DNA from: Pantoea phytobeneficialis
Lineage (GTDB): Bacteria > Pseudomonadota > Gammaproteobacteria > Enterobacterales > Enterobacteriaceae
Assembly: GCF_009728735.1 (NCBI RefSeq)
Contig: NZ_CP024637.1
Location: forward strand, 95,040 to 155,809
DNA length: 60,770 bases
Direction: 5' to 3'
The notes below the pieces were generated by a model. It searched no databases and was not told where the DNA came from. It saw only the letters and a list, made by a program, of their open reading frames with translations. A program made the translations under genes and the position numbers. Positions 42,524 through 52,026 of the stretch are shown piece after piece; within the stretch, counting starts at the first letter, position 1, and each line of letters opens with the position of its first letter.

Positions 42524-43037
42524 AGTAAACTCCTTCTTTGGTTAATTTCTCTATAAGTTTCCTGCTTGTTATGTTCTGGTACTCTTCCATTACATCTGTG
42601 ATATTGCGTATTTTTTCATCTACATTTAATTCTCCGTCAAAGACGATTGCATAAACATCCTGGAGGAAAGTATTGAAATCAAAATTTTCCTGATACCAGT
42701 TCCCTAAGTTTCATATGGGGGTGTGTAAAGTATTAAATTCCCGGATGTAAGCAGAGGAACGGTGTTGCAACATATTTTTTATGCGAATTTCAATCCTCTC
42801 TTTCTGCGTTAAATCATCCGTCTTTAGGATTGAACGCAGTTCCTGGAGTTTTCCCCGTGAGTGATACCAGACCATGGCTCTAACATAATTGATCGTCATA
42901 TCAGGAGATATGTTATTGAGGGTGGGCGTATTTTTTGTATGATCAAGTTGAGACTGGTATTCATACCAACCAAGGATGCCCACAAGACCATACACAGCGA
43001 TTGCTGTGTATTTAGCAAACTTAAGTATATCCAACAC
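42513..43037 (-). pseudogene. Small membrane protein gene split by an in-frame TGA
   Basis: From ATG 43037 a 108-residue product (MLDILKFAKYTAIAVYGLVG membrane helix; then KTDDLTQKERIEIRIKNMLQ) ends at TGA 42711-42713. The same frame stays open for 65 more codons without interruption: NLGNWYQENFDFNTFLQDVY ... RKLIEKLTKEGVYYEQ, ending at TAA 42513-42515 inside the elbB start. The downstream part has good coding character and no start codon near its beginning, and it ends at the position expected for an operon gene overlapping elbB. So this is one 174-codon gene with a nonsense codon, or a read-through/recoded UGA. Family not recognised. Confidence 0.65.
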
Positions 43038-43599
43038 AAAATCCTTTTTTTAGTGATCGATCATTTCCCTGACGACCATGATAGTTAAGTGAGTTTATTA
43101 TCGATATGTTTATGGCAGATACCAGCTTCTTTGTGGAATATTTGATGCACTTCACGAAGTGTCGTGTAACAAACATGATTGGTGCTATAAAAATTCGCGT
43201 CAGTTCAAAATAAATGGCGTCAAAAATTATTATGGGGACGAATCAGATTGCCTTTTAACTCGCTGCATTCATTTGACATTTCGTTAAGGCGCCAAATGAA
43301 TTTTAGTAGGTCACTAATAATGACAATCAAATTTCAGTAATCAATCCTGATTTTATGATTCACTTCAATTCATATCGGCCAGAGACAGAAGTGACTTTGA
43401 AACAACAATATAAAGAGCGAGGCAGCTATAAACTACCTTAATTCATCATGATGAATATCTGATTTTTCTAACAAATGCTTCTGATAAAGCTTTGTGCGAT
43501 TGAAAATTGATCTATCCTCCGCACTGCTAAAAAAACCAAACCGCTAAAGACCCTGTAACAGCAGCAACTACACCATTACGTCAAAGGAGATCGATAATC
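43038..43599. other. AT-rich intergenic region, no gene seen
   Basis: 560 bases of low GC between divergent operons. No supported reading frame, RNA or repeat. It must carry promoters for the split-gene/elbB operon (leftward) and the cysteine desulfurase operon (rightward). AAAGGAG precedes the ATG at 43600. Confidence 0.5.
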
Positions 43600-44316
43600 A
43601 TGGAACAGATCAGATCAGACCTTGGTATTCTCGCAGGAAACTCCCGTGTTAAGAGGGATGGCTGTGGATTCATCACTGTTGAAGCACAACTGTTCGCTTT
43701 TGAGGCTGCTCTGAAGCTTGCGCGTGAGGAGTTGGATCGCGGGATGCCTTTGCCAGAGCTTTCCGTTGCGTTCGATCATCATGGTATTTTTCGCCTCCAG
43801 TTCCTTGCAGAAAATCTTTCAAATAGCCAAAAACGCCATCCGCGCCTTAGTCATTTGCATTCGTCAATACAACACGTATTCCTTCCAATCGCAGAAAAAT
43901 ACGCAATAGCCCTGTGTGATATTCATGCAATTCATGAAGATTCAGCCCGACAGCATTTGGCCCATCTTTTATCCACGCAAGAGATACCTGAAAGGCTTAG
44001 TCGGAGAATCCTCCATGAGTCACCGGCACTGCCTGATGCGGATAAAAAACTCACTTGTGCAGCCATTACGAAAGAGTATTTCGAGCGTGCTGTTGTGGGT
44101 GGGAAAAAATCATGTACGCAACTTGAAGTCTTCTTTGAAGAGTGTAAATGGTCTGAAAGTCTTGCTTATGTGCGAGGGTTGCAATTAAGTCATTTGCTCG
44201 GCGTATCTGCCCGTATTCGTCTTAATCTGGTCAATATATCTGGAGAAATCATTCAGGGAGAGTGGACCTCTCCTCGTTCATCAAGCCAGGAAACGTTAAC
44301 AACACCTTATGCATGA
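43600..44316 (+). CDS. Unknown protein in cysteine desulfurase/MFS operon
   Basis: A 238-residue soluble protein of no family I recognise. The N-terminal half has a beta-alpha look (GCGFITVEAQLFAFEAALKL; VAFDHHGIFRLQFLAENL), and Cys/His residues are scattered (SVAFDHHG, ALCDIHAIHED, KKSCTQLEVFFEECKW), which could bind metal or sulfur. AAAGGAG sits 8 bases before the ATG. The cysteine desulfurase starts 14 bases after its stop. Position suggests it accepts sulfur or modifies a small molecule. Confidence 0.65.
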   Translation: MEQIRSDLGILAGNSRVKRDGCGFITVEAQLFAFEAALKLAREELDRGMPLPELSVAFDHHGIFRLQFLAENLSNSQKRHPRLSHLHSSIQHVFLPIAEKYAIALCDIHAIHEDSARQHLAHLLSTQEIPERLSRRILHESPALPDADKKLTCAAITKEYFERAVVGGKKSCTQLEVFFEECKWSESLAYVRGLQLSHLLGVSARIRLNLVNISGEIIQGEWTSPRSSSQETLTTPYA

Positions 44317-44330
44317 GAAAGGAGTTCATC

Positions 44331-45515
44331 ATGTACCCATCGTCTCGGCCAGTTTATTTGGATAATAATGCCACGACCGCGCTCGACCCTACAGTGCTGC
44401 AAACCATGATGCCCTGGTTAACCAATAATTATGGTAACGCTGCCAGCAACAGCCATAGCTTCGGTTGGGAAGCTCAGCGCGCCGTTGAACAAGCCAGAAT
44501 GTCTATTGCTCATGCCATCAATGCAGCCAGTCCCTCCGATATTATCTTTACGTCAGGGGCTACAGAAGCTAATAATCTGGCGCTAAATGGACTCCAGCTT
44601 CCGCCGGGTAGAAGTCATATTATTACCCCAATGATTGAACATAGGTCGGTGCTGGCGTGTTGTGTTCGCCTTGCAGCACAAGGAACACCCATCACTTATC
44701 TGAGGCCTCAATCAGACGGAATTGTTTCCCTGAATGAACTCAATAACGCCCTCAGACCAGAGACGGGTTTGGTTTCTGTCATGGCAGCCAATAATGAGAC
44801 GGGTACGCTGCAAAAGATTGAGGAAATTGGCGCACTTTGCCGCGATAGAGGAATCTTATTTCACACTGATGCGACACAGGCTTTCGGGAAAATTGCCCTG
44901 GATGTCCAACGCATGAACATCAGTCTGGCCGCCTTTTCTGCTCACAAAATCTATGGACCTAAAGGTGTCGGTGCGCTTTATGTGAATACCGCAGATGAAC
45001 GCCTGCGACTTTCACCACAAATTGTTGGGGGCGGTCAGGAACATGGTTTGCGGTCTGGCACACTTAATGTGCCAGGTATTGTCGGTTTTGGTCGTGCTGC
45101 TGAAATAGCAATGATTAATTTACCCAGCGAGTTAGTCAGATTATCTGGACTGCGTAACCGATTAAAACAGGCACTTTTCGATACCGTTCCCAACATCAGT
45201 ATTAATGGCCATCCCCACGAATGTCTGCCCGGCGTGCTCAACATCGCCTTCTCGGGGGTTGATGCGAGTTCGTTGCTGCTTGAACTACCTGATATCGCGT
45301 TATCGTCAGCGTCGGCCTGTTCTTCTAAACATCAGACACCTTCTCATGTACTTCAGGCTATGGGTGCCAGTGTGGCGCAAATACAGGCCAGTGTACGAAT
45401 CAGCATTGGGCGATTTAATAACGAAAAAGACATTGTCTGGGCGGGTGGGAGGTTGATCGACGCGGTGAGCTTATTAAGGTCAATGGCTCCCATTCCGCAG
45501 AAAGAGGGTAAATGA
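44331..45515 (+). CDS. Cysteine desulfurase (IscS/NifS-like)
   Basis: 394 residues, class-V PLP enzyme. VYLDNNATTALDPTVLQTMM is the NifS-type start, SAHKIYGPKGVGALYV carries the PLP Lys206, and SSASACSSKHQTPSHVLQ has the catalytic loop Cys330. It takes sulfur from cysteine as a persulfide for transfer to an acceptor. The ATG at 44331 has AAAGGAG just upstream; a frame 23 codons longer overlaps the previous gene. No iscU/fdx/dnd genes adjoin, so it serves a dedicated pathway rather than general Fe-S assembly. It overlaps the MFS gene by 4 bases. Confidence 0.9.
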   Translation: MYPSSRPVYLDNNATTALDPTVLQTMMPWLTNNYGNAASNSHSFGWEAQRAVEQARMSIAHAINAASPSDIIFTSGATEANNLALNGLQLPPGRSHIITPMIEHRSVLACCVRLAAQGTPITYLRPQSDGIVSLNELNNALRPETGLVSVMAANNETGTLQKIEEIGALCRDRGILFHTDATQAFGKIALDVQRMNISLAAFSAHKIYGPKGVGALYVNTADERLRLSPQIVGGGQEHGLRSGTLNVPGIVGFGRAAEIAMINLPSELVRLSGLRNRLKQALFDTVPNISINGHPHECLPGVLNIAFSGVDASSLLLELPDIALSSASACSSKHQTPSHVLQAMGASVAQIQASVRISIGRFNNEKDIVWAGGRLIDAVSLLRSMAPIPQKEGK

Positions 45516-46696
45516 TGCGCTTCTTATCTATGTCTTACCTTCTGTTGGGCACGCTGCTCACTGCCGGGGGATACGGAAGTACTTTCCTGATTTCGGCCTG
45601 GTTCCGTTTACATGGGGGGAGTGACATTGAAACCGGTCATGCTCTCAGCATGGCTTTAGTGGGGACGCTGATCGGGGTACCTATAGTGGGCTGGGGGGCG
45701 GGTAAGATGGATGCTGCTCGTCTTGCGGCGATTGCTGCTCTGGTTATTGCTTGTGGCTACGCTGTGCTGGGTAATTTGCATGGGCTGGAGCCGGGATATC
45801 TCCCCCGTCTCGCAGTTTTACTGATGGGAATAGGGTGGGGGATGTTTTACCTTGGTGCACCATTAGCGTTGTCGGAGCGTCTGAATGATGCTGAACGCGG
45901 CAGTGGTTTCACGTTGTTCAGCGCTTTTCAAATGACCGGAATTTGTGGCATTCCGGTGATGCAGAGCATTTTGATTGCTCAGGCCAACTTATCACTGCAA
46001 ATCACCTTTCTCGTTGTCGCAGCGATGTTGGCCGTCGCCTCATTCCTGTTGCTACTTTTTGGCCGCAGAGAACCACGTCCTTTGTACGAACGCGTTTTTC
46101 GCTCTTGGGTACGTAAACTACCGATATTGTTGGCTGGGCCAGCACGACGCCCGGTGATAATGGTTGGCCTGGGTGGGGCGGTATTTTCAGGCATGATGGC
46201 GTTCCAGGTCTCTCTGACGGAAGGTACGGATGCCAGTGCCGGGGTCTTTTTCTTCGTGCATGCCGCCACCGCAGTCACCACCCGCCTGATGCTGTTCCGG
46301 TACCTTGCCAGTTGGCCGCGCCAGCCGCTTATTATTGGGCTGCTTGGGTGCCTGATCATGGGTCTGGTCTGTCTGTCCGGGGTGGCGCTACACCCGGCCT
46401 TCCACATTGTAGCGGCTATGTTGACCGGCGCGGGATATGGCCTGTTATATCCGGTCATTCAGACCTGGGCGGTGAACGATTCACAGCCCCAGCATCGGCA
46501 TGCCGTTTTGACCTGGTTTGTGGTGTCCTACTTTGTGGGGATATTTGGTTTTCCCGCACTGGGTGGCTGGCTGTTGGTGGTTGCAGGAAAAACCTGGCTT
46601 ATTGGTTCACTGGTCATCCTGGCGATGATTGAACTGGGAGTGGGGGTTATCAGACGCCCACGGACAGCAAAAGTTGTAGCCTCAACCTTGGAATGA
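45512..46696 (+). CDS. MFS transporter, last gene of sulfur-linked operon
   Basis: 394 residues, about twelve membrane segments; GTLIGVPIVGWGAGKMDAAR is the loop 2-3 signature region. It overlaps the cysteine desulfurase by 4 bases, so it is translated with it, and probably exports the product of the pathway or imports its precursor. Ligand unknown. Base composition is more GC-rich than the two genes before it. Confidence 0.82.
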   Translation: MMRFLSMSYLLLGTLLTAGGYGSTFLISAWFRLHGGSDIETGHALSMALVGTLIGVPIVGWGAGKMDAARLAAIAALVIACGYAVLGNLHGLEPGYLPRLAVLLMGIGWGMFYLGAPLALSERLNDAERGSGFTLFSAFQMTGICGIPVMQSILIAQANLSLQITFLVVAAMLAVASFLLLLFGRREPRPLYERVFRSWVRKLPILLAGPARRPVIMVGLGGAVFSGMMAFQVSLTEGTDASAGVFFFVHAATAVTTRLMLFRYLASWPRQPLIIGLLGCLIMGLVCLSGVALHPAFHIVAAMLTGAGYGLLYPVIQTWAVNDSQPQHRHAVLTWFVVSYFVGIFGFPALGGWLLVVAGKTWLIGSLVILAMIELGVGVIRRPRTAKVVASTLE

Positions 46697-46731
46697 TTTA
46701 ATCCGGGTCACCACTTTTCAGCGGATTGCAG

Positions 46732-47589
46732 TTATGCGCGGGTAATCAACTGCTGCAATGCCGCTGTGCTGGCCGCATCGTCTGGCACATACACCAATAA
46801 ACGATCGCCATTACGTGATGCTGACCACCAGTTATTCTGCCGCAGTGTCATTTCACTCACCCCAGGACGCCGGAAACGTTTCACACGGTTTTCCACCTTG
46901 CCCAGCTCGTAGCGCTGCCAGGTGCGGCCAAATTCATCGGAACTGGCGAGCAGCCGCGCGAGATAACTTTCCCAATGTGGGTCGCCAAGGTGTTCCCCCA
47001 TCTGACCCCGAAACATCGCCACCATCTGAGGCATCACTTCATCCCAGTCGGCCATCGCGGCACGCCAGCCGGGATGATTGAACGCCAGCCAGATGCAGTT
47101 ACGATCTTCCGGCGGAATTTCTGCCAGATCCACCCCCATCAGCGCACACCATGCCGCGTTATAGCCAAGAATATCGAAACGCGGGGTTTCAATGATGGCG
47201 GGTAGCTGAATTGCATCCAGCATCTTTTGATTATGTTCGGCAATTTTGCAGCAAGCCGCCACCACCCGCACCGAAGGCAGGTTATGCCCGGCAAGGGAAA
47301 ACAGATGCTGTGTCTCGACATCGTTGCATTGCAACGCCGTCGCAATCGCCGTCAGGGTTTTTGGCGAGGCTTTAATATCGCGCCCCTGCTCCAGCCAGGT
47401 GTACCAGGTCACGCCAACATCTGCCAGCTGTGCCACTTCCTCACGTCGCAGACCCGGCGTACGGCGATGGCGCATACGCGGCAGGCCGAGGCGATTTGGA
47501 TCGAGACTTTCGCGTCGCGTGCGCAGAAAAGTCCCGAGCAATTTGCGGTTGTGATTGGCGGCGTTAGTGATGGGCTGCGTGCTGAGCAT
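46732..47589 (-). CDS. XRE-family regulator with MmyB-like ligand domain
   Basis: 285 residues. The HTH (RTPGLRREEVAQLADVGVTW-Y-T-W-L-E-Q-G-R) is followed by the MmyB-like ligand-binding region (P-A-I-I-E-T-P-R-F-D-I-L-G-Y-N-A-A-W; NCIWLAFNHPGWR). AGGAG 8 bases before ATG 47589 sets the start. It diverges from a DHA2-type exporter and most likely represses it. Confidence 0.9.
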   Translation of the reverse strand: MLSTQPITNAANHNRKLLGTFLRTRRESLDPNRLGLPRMRHRRTPGLRREEVAQLADVGVTWYTWLEQGRDIKASPKTLTAIATALQCNDVETQHLFSLAGHNLPSVRVVAACCKIAEHNQKMLDAIQLPAIIETPRFDILGYNAAWCALMGVDLAEIPPEDRNCIWLAFNHPGWRAAMADWDEVMPQMVAMFRGQMGEHLGDPHWESYLARLLASSDEFGRTWQRYELGKVENRVKRFRRPGVSEMTLRQNNWWSASRNGDRLLVYVPDDAASTAALQQLITRA

Positions 47590-47705
47590 TGAAGGCACTC
47601 CTGATAAGACGGGTAGAATTTATACCATGATAAACAAGAACTGGTACCCGTTTAATGGTTAGGTGATGCTATGCCTCACAGAAGACAAAAACAAGGGTAA
47701 AACCG

Positions 47706-49115
47706 ATGCAATCATCGCAACTTCAACGGGCAGGATTGGTGGTCCTGCTGTCCGGGCAACTGCTGCCCATGATCGATTTTTCAATTGTTAACGTCGCACT
47801 CGACGCGATGGCGCATAGCCTGCACGCCACGCCCATTGAGCTGGCGTTGATCGTGGCAGTTTACGGCATTGCCTTCGCCATCTGTCTGGCGATGGGGGGC
47901 CGACTCGGGGATAACTATGGTCGCCGCCGGGTATTTCTGGCGGGCGTCTGGACATTTGGTTTTGCCTCACTGTTGTGCGGCATCGCCAGTCATGTCGGAG
48001 TATTGATGTTTGCCCGCGCATTGCAGGGGGTTGGGGCTGCATTTATCGTGCCACAGATTCTCGCCACATTGCATGTGTCCCTCAAGGGCAGAGCGCATGC
48101 GCGCGCCATTGGTCTGTATGGCGGTATCGGTGGGCTGGCATTTATTGTGGGGCAGGTGCTGGGCGGCTTCCTGATTAAAGCCGACATCGGTGGTTATGGC
48201 TGGCGCAGTGTGTTTCTGATCAACCTGCCAATCTGCCTGTTTGTTGTGTTAACGGCACGCCGCTTTGTGCCAGAAACCCATAACAGCCAGCGCGTGGCGA
48301 TTGATGTTAGCGGTACGCTGCTGCTGGCTGGGGCGGTGGGTTGTCTGATGCTGGCACTGGCATTGGGTCCGGTGTTGCACTGGTCGTGGCCGTGCATCTT
48401 ATTGTTGGCGCTGTTCCCGCTGTTTTTGCATCGCCTGCGCCAAAGTGCATTACGCCTGGAGGCCGCACAAGGCGCACCTTTGCTGCCGCCTTCGCTGTTG
48501 CGCCTGCCCGGGGTACGGTTTGGTTTAACTATGGCGGTGCTGTTCTTCTCCTGCTGGAGCGGCTTTATGTTTGCCGTGGCGCTGACGTTGCAATCAGGAC
48601 TGGGGTTGAGCGCCTTTGAATCGGGCAATGCGTTTATTGCGCTTGGCGTGGCCTATTTTATCGGGTCGATGCAGAGCACGCGCATGGTGGAACGCTTTGG
48701 CAAACGTGTCACGTTGCTGACCGGTTGTGTTATCCAGATGCTCGGTTTGCTGTTGTTGATTGCCACGCTGCATTACGCCTGGCCGAACGTGGGTATCGTC
48801 ACGCTGATCCCCTCTACGGTCCTGATTGGTTTTGGACAGTCGTTTATCGTCAGCACCTTCTACCGTATTGGTATGACTGGTGTGCCGCATCATCAGGCGG
48901 GAGCGGGCAGCGCGATGCTTTCAACCGTACAACAATCGGCACTGGGTTTAGGTCCGATGTTACTTGGCGGTGTCTTCACACAGATCTGGTTACAGGGTAC
49001 GCATCTGATGGCGATCACCGGGACGTTGATGGTCGAATGGATGTTAATGGCGGTGCTGGTGGTGTTAACCAGCCTGAGCCGTCGCTCCTTTCAGCCGGTC
49101 GTAACTGAAGGCTAA
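47706..49115 (+). CDS. DHA2-family MFS drug exporter
   Basis: 469 residues with about fourteen membrane segments. IDFSIVNVALDAMAHSLHAT is motif D1-like, and LAMGGRLGDNYGRRRVFLAG is the loop 2-3 motif A; the length and repeat fit the QacA/EmrB group. It is divergent from the XRE regulator across 116 bases containing GGTACC at 47643-47648, and ends before a strong terminator. Confidence 0.9.
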   Translation: MQSSQLQRAGLVVLLSGQLLPMIDFSIVNVALDAMAHSLHATPIELALIVAVYGIAFAICLAMGGRLGDNYGRRRVFLAGVWTFGFASLLCGIASHVGVLMFARALQGVGAAFIVPQILATLHVSLKGRAHARAIGLYGGIGGLAFIVGQVLGGFLIKADIGGYGWRSVFLINLPICLFVVLTARRFVPETHNSQRVAIDVSGTLLLAGAVGCLMLALALGPVLHWSWPCILLLALFPLFLHRLRQSALRLEAAQGAPLLPPSLLRLPGVRFGLTMAVLFFSCWSGFMFAVALTLQSGLGLSAFESGNAFIALGVAYFIGSMQSTRMVERFGKRVTLLTGCVIQMLGLLLLIATLHYAWPNVGIVTLIPSTVLIGFGQSFIVSTFYRIGMTGVPHHQAGAGSAMLSTVQQSALGLGPMLLGGVFTQIWLQGTHLMAITGTLMVEWMLMAVLVVLTSLSRRSFQPVVTEG

Positions 49116-49257
49116 TTGTTTCTGGGGCGTAATTCTTGTGGGGTAATTTCAGCAGTGGATTTTCAGCTTATTGTAAAATAACCGAAAATACGCCTGCTTC
49201 ACTGAATTTACCTTTGGCTAAGCGGTCTTTTTTCCGGAACATAACGCCACTATCAAT

Positions 49258-49287
49258 GGGCTGAACCCTGTGTTCAGCCCGTTTTTT
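49258..49287 (+). terminator. Rho-independent terminator after the DHA2 exporter
   Basis: GGGCTGAAC-CCTGT-GTTCAGCCC (49258-49280) forms a 9-bp stem with a 5-base loop followed by GTTTTTT. It separates the exporter from the bamA paralogue. Confidence 0.9.
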
Positions 49288-49346
49288 GTGGTGCGGGAAT
49301 TAAGGCAATCGCCACAGGCACAGGAATAGCGGCAGGCTCATAGCAG

Positions 49347-51785
49347 ATGAAAAAGATGTTAACCGGGTTACTCTTTATGGTGACCACCACTGCCTTCGGT
49401 GCAGATGATTTCACCCTCAGGGATATTCATTTTGATGGACTACAGCGTGTCGCACCGGGTGCGGCGATGCTGAGTATGCCAGTGCGTGTCGGCGATCGTG
49501 TTAACGATGACGATATCAAAAATACCATTCGTGCCCTGTTTGCCACCGGCAACTTTGAAGATGTGCAGGTATTGCGTGATGGCGATACGCTGCTGATTAA
49601 AGTGAAAGAACGTCCGTCGATTGCCAGCATCTCGTTCTCCGGCAATAAAGCGATTAAAGAAGATCAACTGAAACAAAACCTGGAAGCGTCTGGCGTCAGC
49701 GTCGGGAATGCGCTGGACCGCACCACACTCTCCTCGATTGAAAAGGGGCTGGAAGACTTTTACTACAGCGTGGGTAAATACACCGCCAGCGTCAAAGCGG
49801 TAGTTACCCCCTTGCCACGTAACCGTGTCGATCTGAAATTTATCTTTACCGAAGGTGTATCGGCAAAAATTCAGCAGATCAATATTGTCGGCAACCACGC
49901 TTTTTCTGATGATGAACTGATTACGCAATTTCAATTGCGTGACAGCGTGCCCTGGTGGAATTTTATCGCCGATCAGAAATACCAGAAACAAAAACTGGCT
50001 GGCGACCTGGAGACGCTGCGTAGTTATTATCTCGACCGTGGCTACGCCCGTTTTAATATTGATTCCACACAGGTCAGTCTGACACCGGACCGTAAAGGTA
50101 TTTACATCACCGTGAATATTCACGAAGGCGATGTTTATCATGTTAGCGGCGTGGTAGTGAACGGTAATCTGGCGGGTCACTCTGCTGAAATCGAGAAACT
50201 GGCACAGATCCCAAAAGGGGGTCTGTATAGCGGTGCGAAGATCACCCAGAATGAAAATGCGATCAAAGATCTGTTAGGTCGCTATGGTTATGCCTTCCCG
50301 CAGGTCAGTACCCAGCCGGAAATTAACGATACCGATAAGACGGTGAAACTGCATGTCAATGTGGATGCTGGCAACCGTTTCTACGTCCGTAAGGTGCGTT
50401 TTGAGGGCAACGACACCTCAAAAGATTCCGTACTGCGTCGCGAAATGCGCCAGATGGAAGGGGCCTGGCTGGCGAACAACCTGGTTGATCAGGGCAAAGA
50501 GCGTCTGAACCGTACGGGCTACTTCGAAAGTGTGGACGTCGATACCCAGCGTGTGCCCGGCAGCCCGGACCAGGTTGATGTGGTCTACAAAGTCAAAGAG
50601 CGCAACACCGGTTCGTTCAATATCGGTGTTGGTTACGGTACCGACAGTGGCGTCAGTTTCCAGCTTGGCGTCAGCCAGGATAACTGGATGGGCACCGGCA
50701 ATACCGTTGGCTTTAGCGGCACCAAAAACGATTATCAAACGTATGTTGAAGTCTCCGCCACCAACCCGTATTTCACGGTGGATGGCGTTAGCCTCGGTGG
50801 CAAGTTGTTCTACAACGACTATAAAGCCGATGATGACGATCTGTCTGAATATACGCTGAAGAGTTTAGGGGCGGGCACCACATTAAGTTTCCCGATCAGC
50901 GAAAATAACAGCATCAACACCGGGTTTGATTACGTCTACAACCGTGTCAGCAATATGGCACCGCAGGTGGCGATGTGGCGTTATCTGGGTTCTGTGGGCA
51001 TACATCCGCGAGTGATCGAAACCGATGACGACGACGATGATGATTACGCCACCAGTTCCAATACCTTCAGTGCCAATGACGTGTTCTGGAATGTTGGCTG
51101 GGGCTATAACTCACTGGACCGTGGCTTCTTCCCGACATCGGGTGTAACGGCGGGTTTTAACACCAAAGTCACTGTACCGGGTTCGACCAACAGCTATTAC
51201 AAAAGCACACTCAGCGCCAACGCCTATCTGCCACTCAGTAGCGATCACCGTTGGGTGTTGATGGGACGAACCAAAGCCGGTTACGCCGATGGTCTGGGTG
51301 GTAAAGACGTACCGTTCTACGACAACTTCTATGCCGGTGGTTCCAGCTCGGTGCGTGGCTTCTCCTCCAACACCATTGGTCCGAAAGCGGCGTATTACAG
51401 CTGTAGCGGCAGTGAAAGCAGCTACAGTGATTGTGCGGTGAAAAAATCTGATGATGCGGTGGGCGGTAACGCGATGGCAGTCGCCAGCGCCGAGCTGATT
51501 GTGCCGACGCCGTTTGTCAGCGAGCGCTATGAAAGTTCTCTGCGTACGTCGGTGTTTGTTGATGCCGGTACGGTATGGGATACCAAGTGGGAAAATACCG
51601 CCGCAACCCGCGCTGCCGGTATTCCGGATTACGGTGATCCGAACAATATCCGTGTTTCCAGCGGCCTTGCGCTGCAATGGCAGTCGCCACTGGGACCTCT
51701 GGTGTTTTCTTATGCCGTGCCGATTAAGAAATATGAAGGCGATAAGTCTGAGCAGTTCCAGTTTAATATCGGTAAGACCTGGTAA
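49347..51785 (+). CDS. bamA: BamA-type outer-membrane assembly protein, orphan paralogue
   Basis: 812 residues. Signal peptide [18 protein letters not shown], five POTRA domains (about 21-420), then a BamA barrel ending [10 protein letters not shown] with the terminal aromatic signal. [24 protein letters not shown] POTRA1 and [17 protein letters not shown] (loop 6 VRGF) are close to E. coli BamA, as are the two loop-6 cysteines ([20 protein letters not shown]). The neighbours are not rseP, skp, lpxD or fabZ as for the standard gene, so this is most likely a second copy. Loop 4 region carries an unusual D560-D566 run. It sits between two terminators. Confidence 0.93.
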   Translation: MKKMLTGLLFMVTTTAFGADDFTLRDIHFDGLQRVAPGAAMLSMPVRVGDRVNDDDIKNTIRALFATGNFEDVQVLRDGDTLLIKVKERPSIASISFSGNKAIKEDQLKQNLEASGVSVGNALDRTTLSSIEKGLEDFYYSVGKYTASVKAVVTPLPRNRVDLKFIFTEGVSAKIQQINIVGNHAFSDDELITQFQLRDSVPWWNFIADQKYQKQKLAGDLETLRSYYLDRGYARFNIDSTQVSLTPDRKGIYITVNIHEGDVYHVSGVVVNGNLAGHSAEIEKLAQIPKGGLYSGAKITQNENAIKDLLGRYGYAFPQVSTQPEINDTDKTVKLHVNVDAGNRFYVRKVRFEGNDTSKDSVLRREMRQMEGAWLANNLVDQGKERLNRTGYFESVDVDTQRVPGSPDQVDVVYKVKERNTGSFNIGVGYGTDSGVSFQLGVSQDNWMGTGNTVGFSGTKNDYQTYVEVSATNPYFTVDGVSLGGKLFYNDYKADDDDLSEYTLKSLGAGTTLSFPISENNSINTGFDYVYNRVSNMAPQVAMWRYLGSVGIHPRVIETDDDDDDDYATSSNTFSANDVFWNVGWGYNSLDRGFFPTSGVTAGFNTKVTVPGSTNSYYKSTLSANAYLPLSSDHRWVLMGRTKAGYADGLGGKDVPFYDNFYAGGSSSVRGFSSNTIGPKAAYYSCSGSESSYSDCAVKKSDDAVGGNAMAVASAELIVPTPFVSERYESSLRTSVFVDAGTVWDTKWENTAATRAAGIPDYGDPNNIRVSSGLALQWQSPLGPLVFSYAVPIKKYEGDKSEQFQFNIGKTW

Positions 51786-51810
51786 CGGCGTGATTTAACA
51801 CGTTGACATC

Positions 51811-51841
51811 CGTAACAGCGCGATAAATCGCGCCGTTACGG
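51811..51841. repeat. REP palindrome after bamA
   Basis: CGTAACAGCGCGATAAATCG then CGCCGTTACGG: the single-palindrome form also seen at 33187-33218 with one mismatch, 25 bases after the bamA stop. Confidence 0.75.
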
Positions 51842-51992
51842 GACATTATGAAAAGGGTTTTACAGTTTCTTTAAACGACCAAGACAGACGAAAACATCTG
51901 TACTGGTAAAATAGTAAATCGTGCAATGCTTAGGGAAAGAGGGTTCGCGAAAACATCGTTGTTATGCGTTTTTAATTAACTGAATTTTATTT

Positions 51993-52023
51993 CGCCACCC
52001 TCATATTGAGGGTGGCTTTTTTA
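51993..52023 (+). terminator. Rho-independent terminator downstream of bamA
   Basis: GCCACCCTC-ATATT-GAGGGTGGC (51993-52015) with an 8-base T-run. Orientation suits rightward transcription from bamA; the convergent ABC operon ends just beside it. Confidence 0.88.
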
Positions 52024-52026
52024 TTT

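Noticed and set aside
42711..42713. TGA as a selenocysteine codon
   Set aside because: No convincing SECIS-like hairpin follows within the first 40 bases and no Cys-homologue information is available; a nonsense mutation is simpler.
43038..43599. Possible small RNA or toxin-antitoxin pair in the AT-rich gap
   Set aside because: No supported reading frame, terminator-like hairpin or promoter pair was found.
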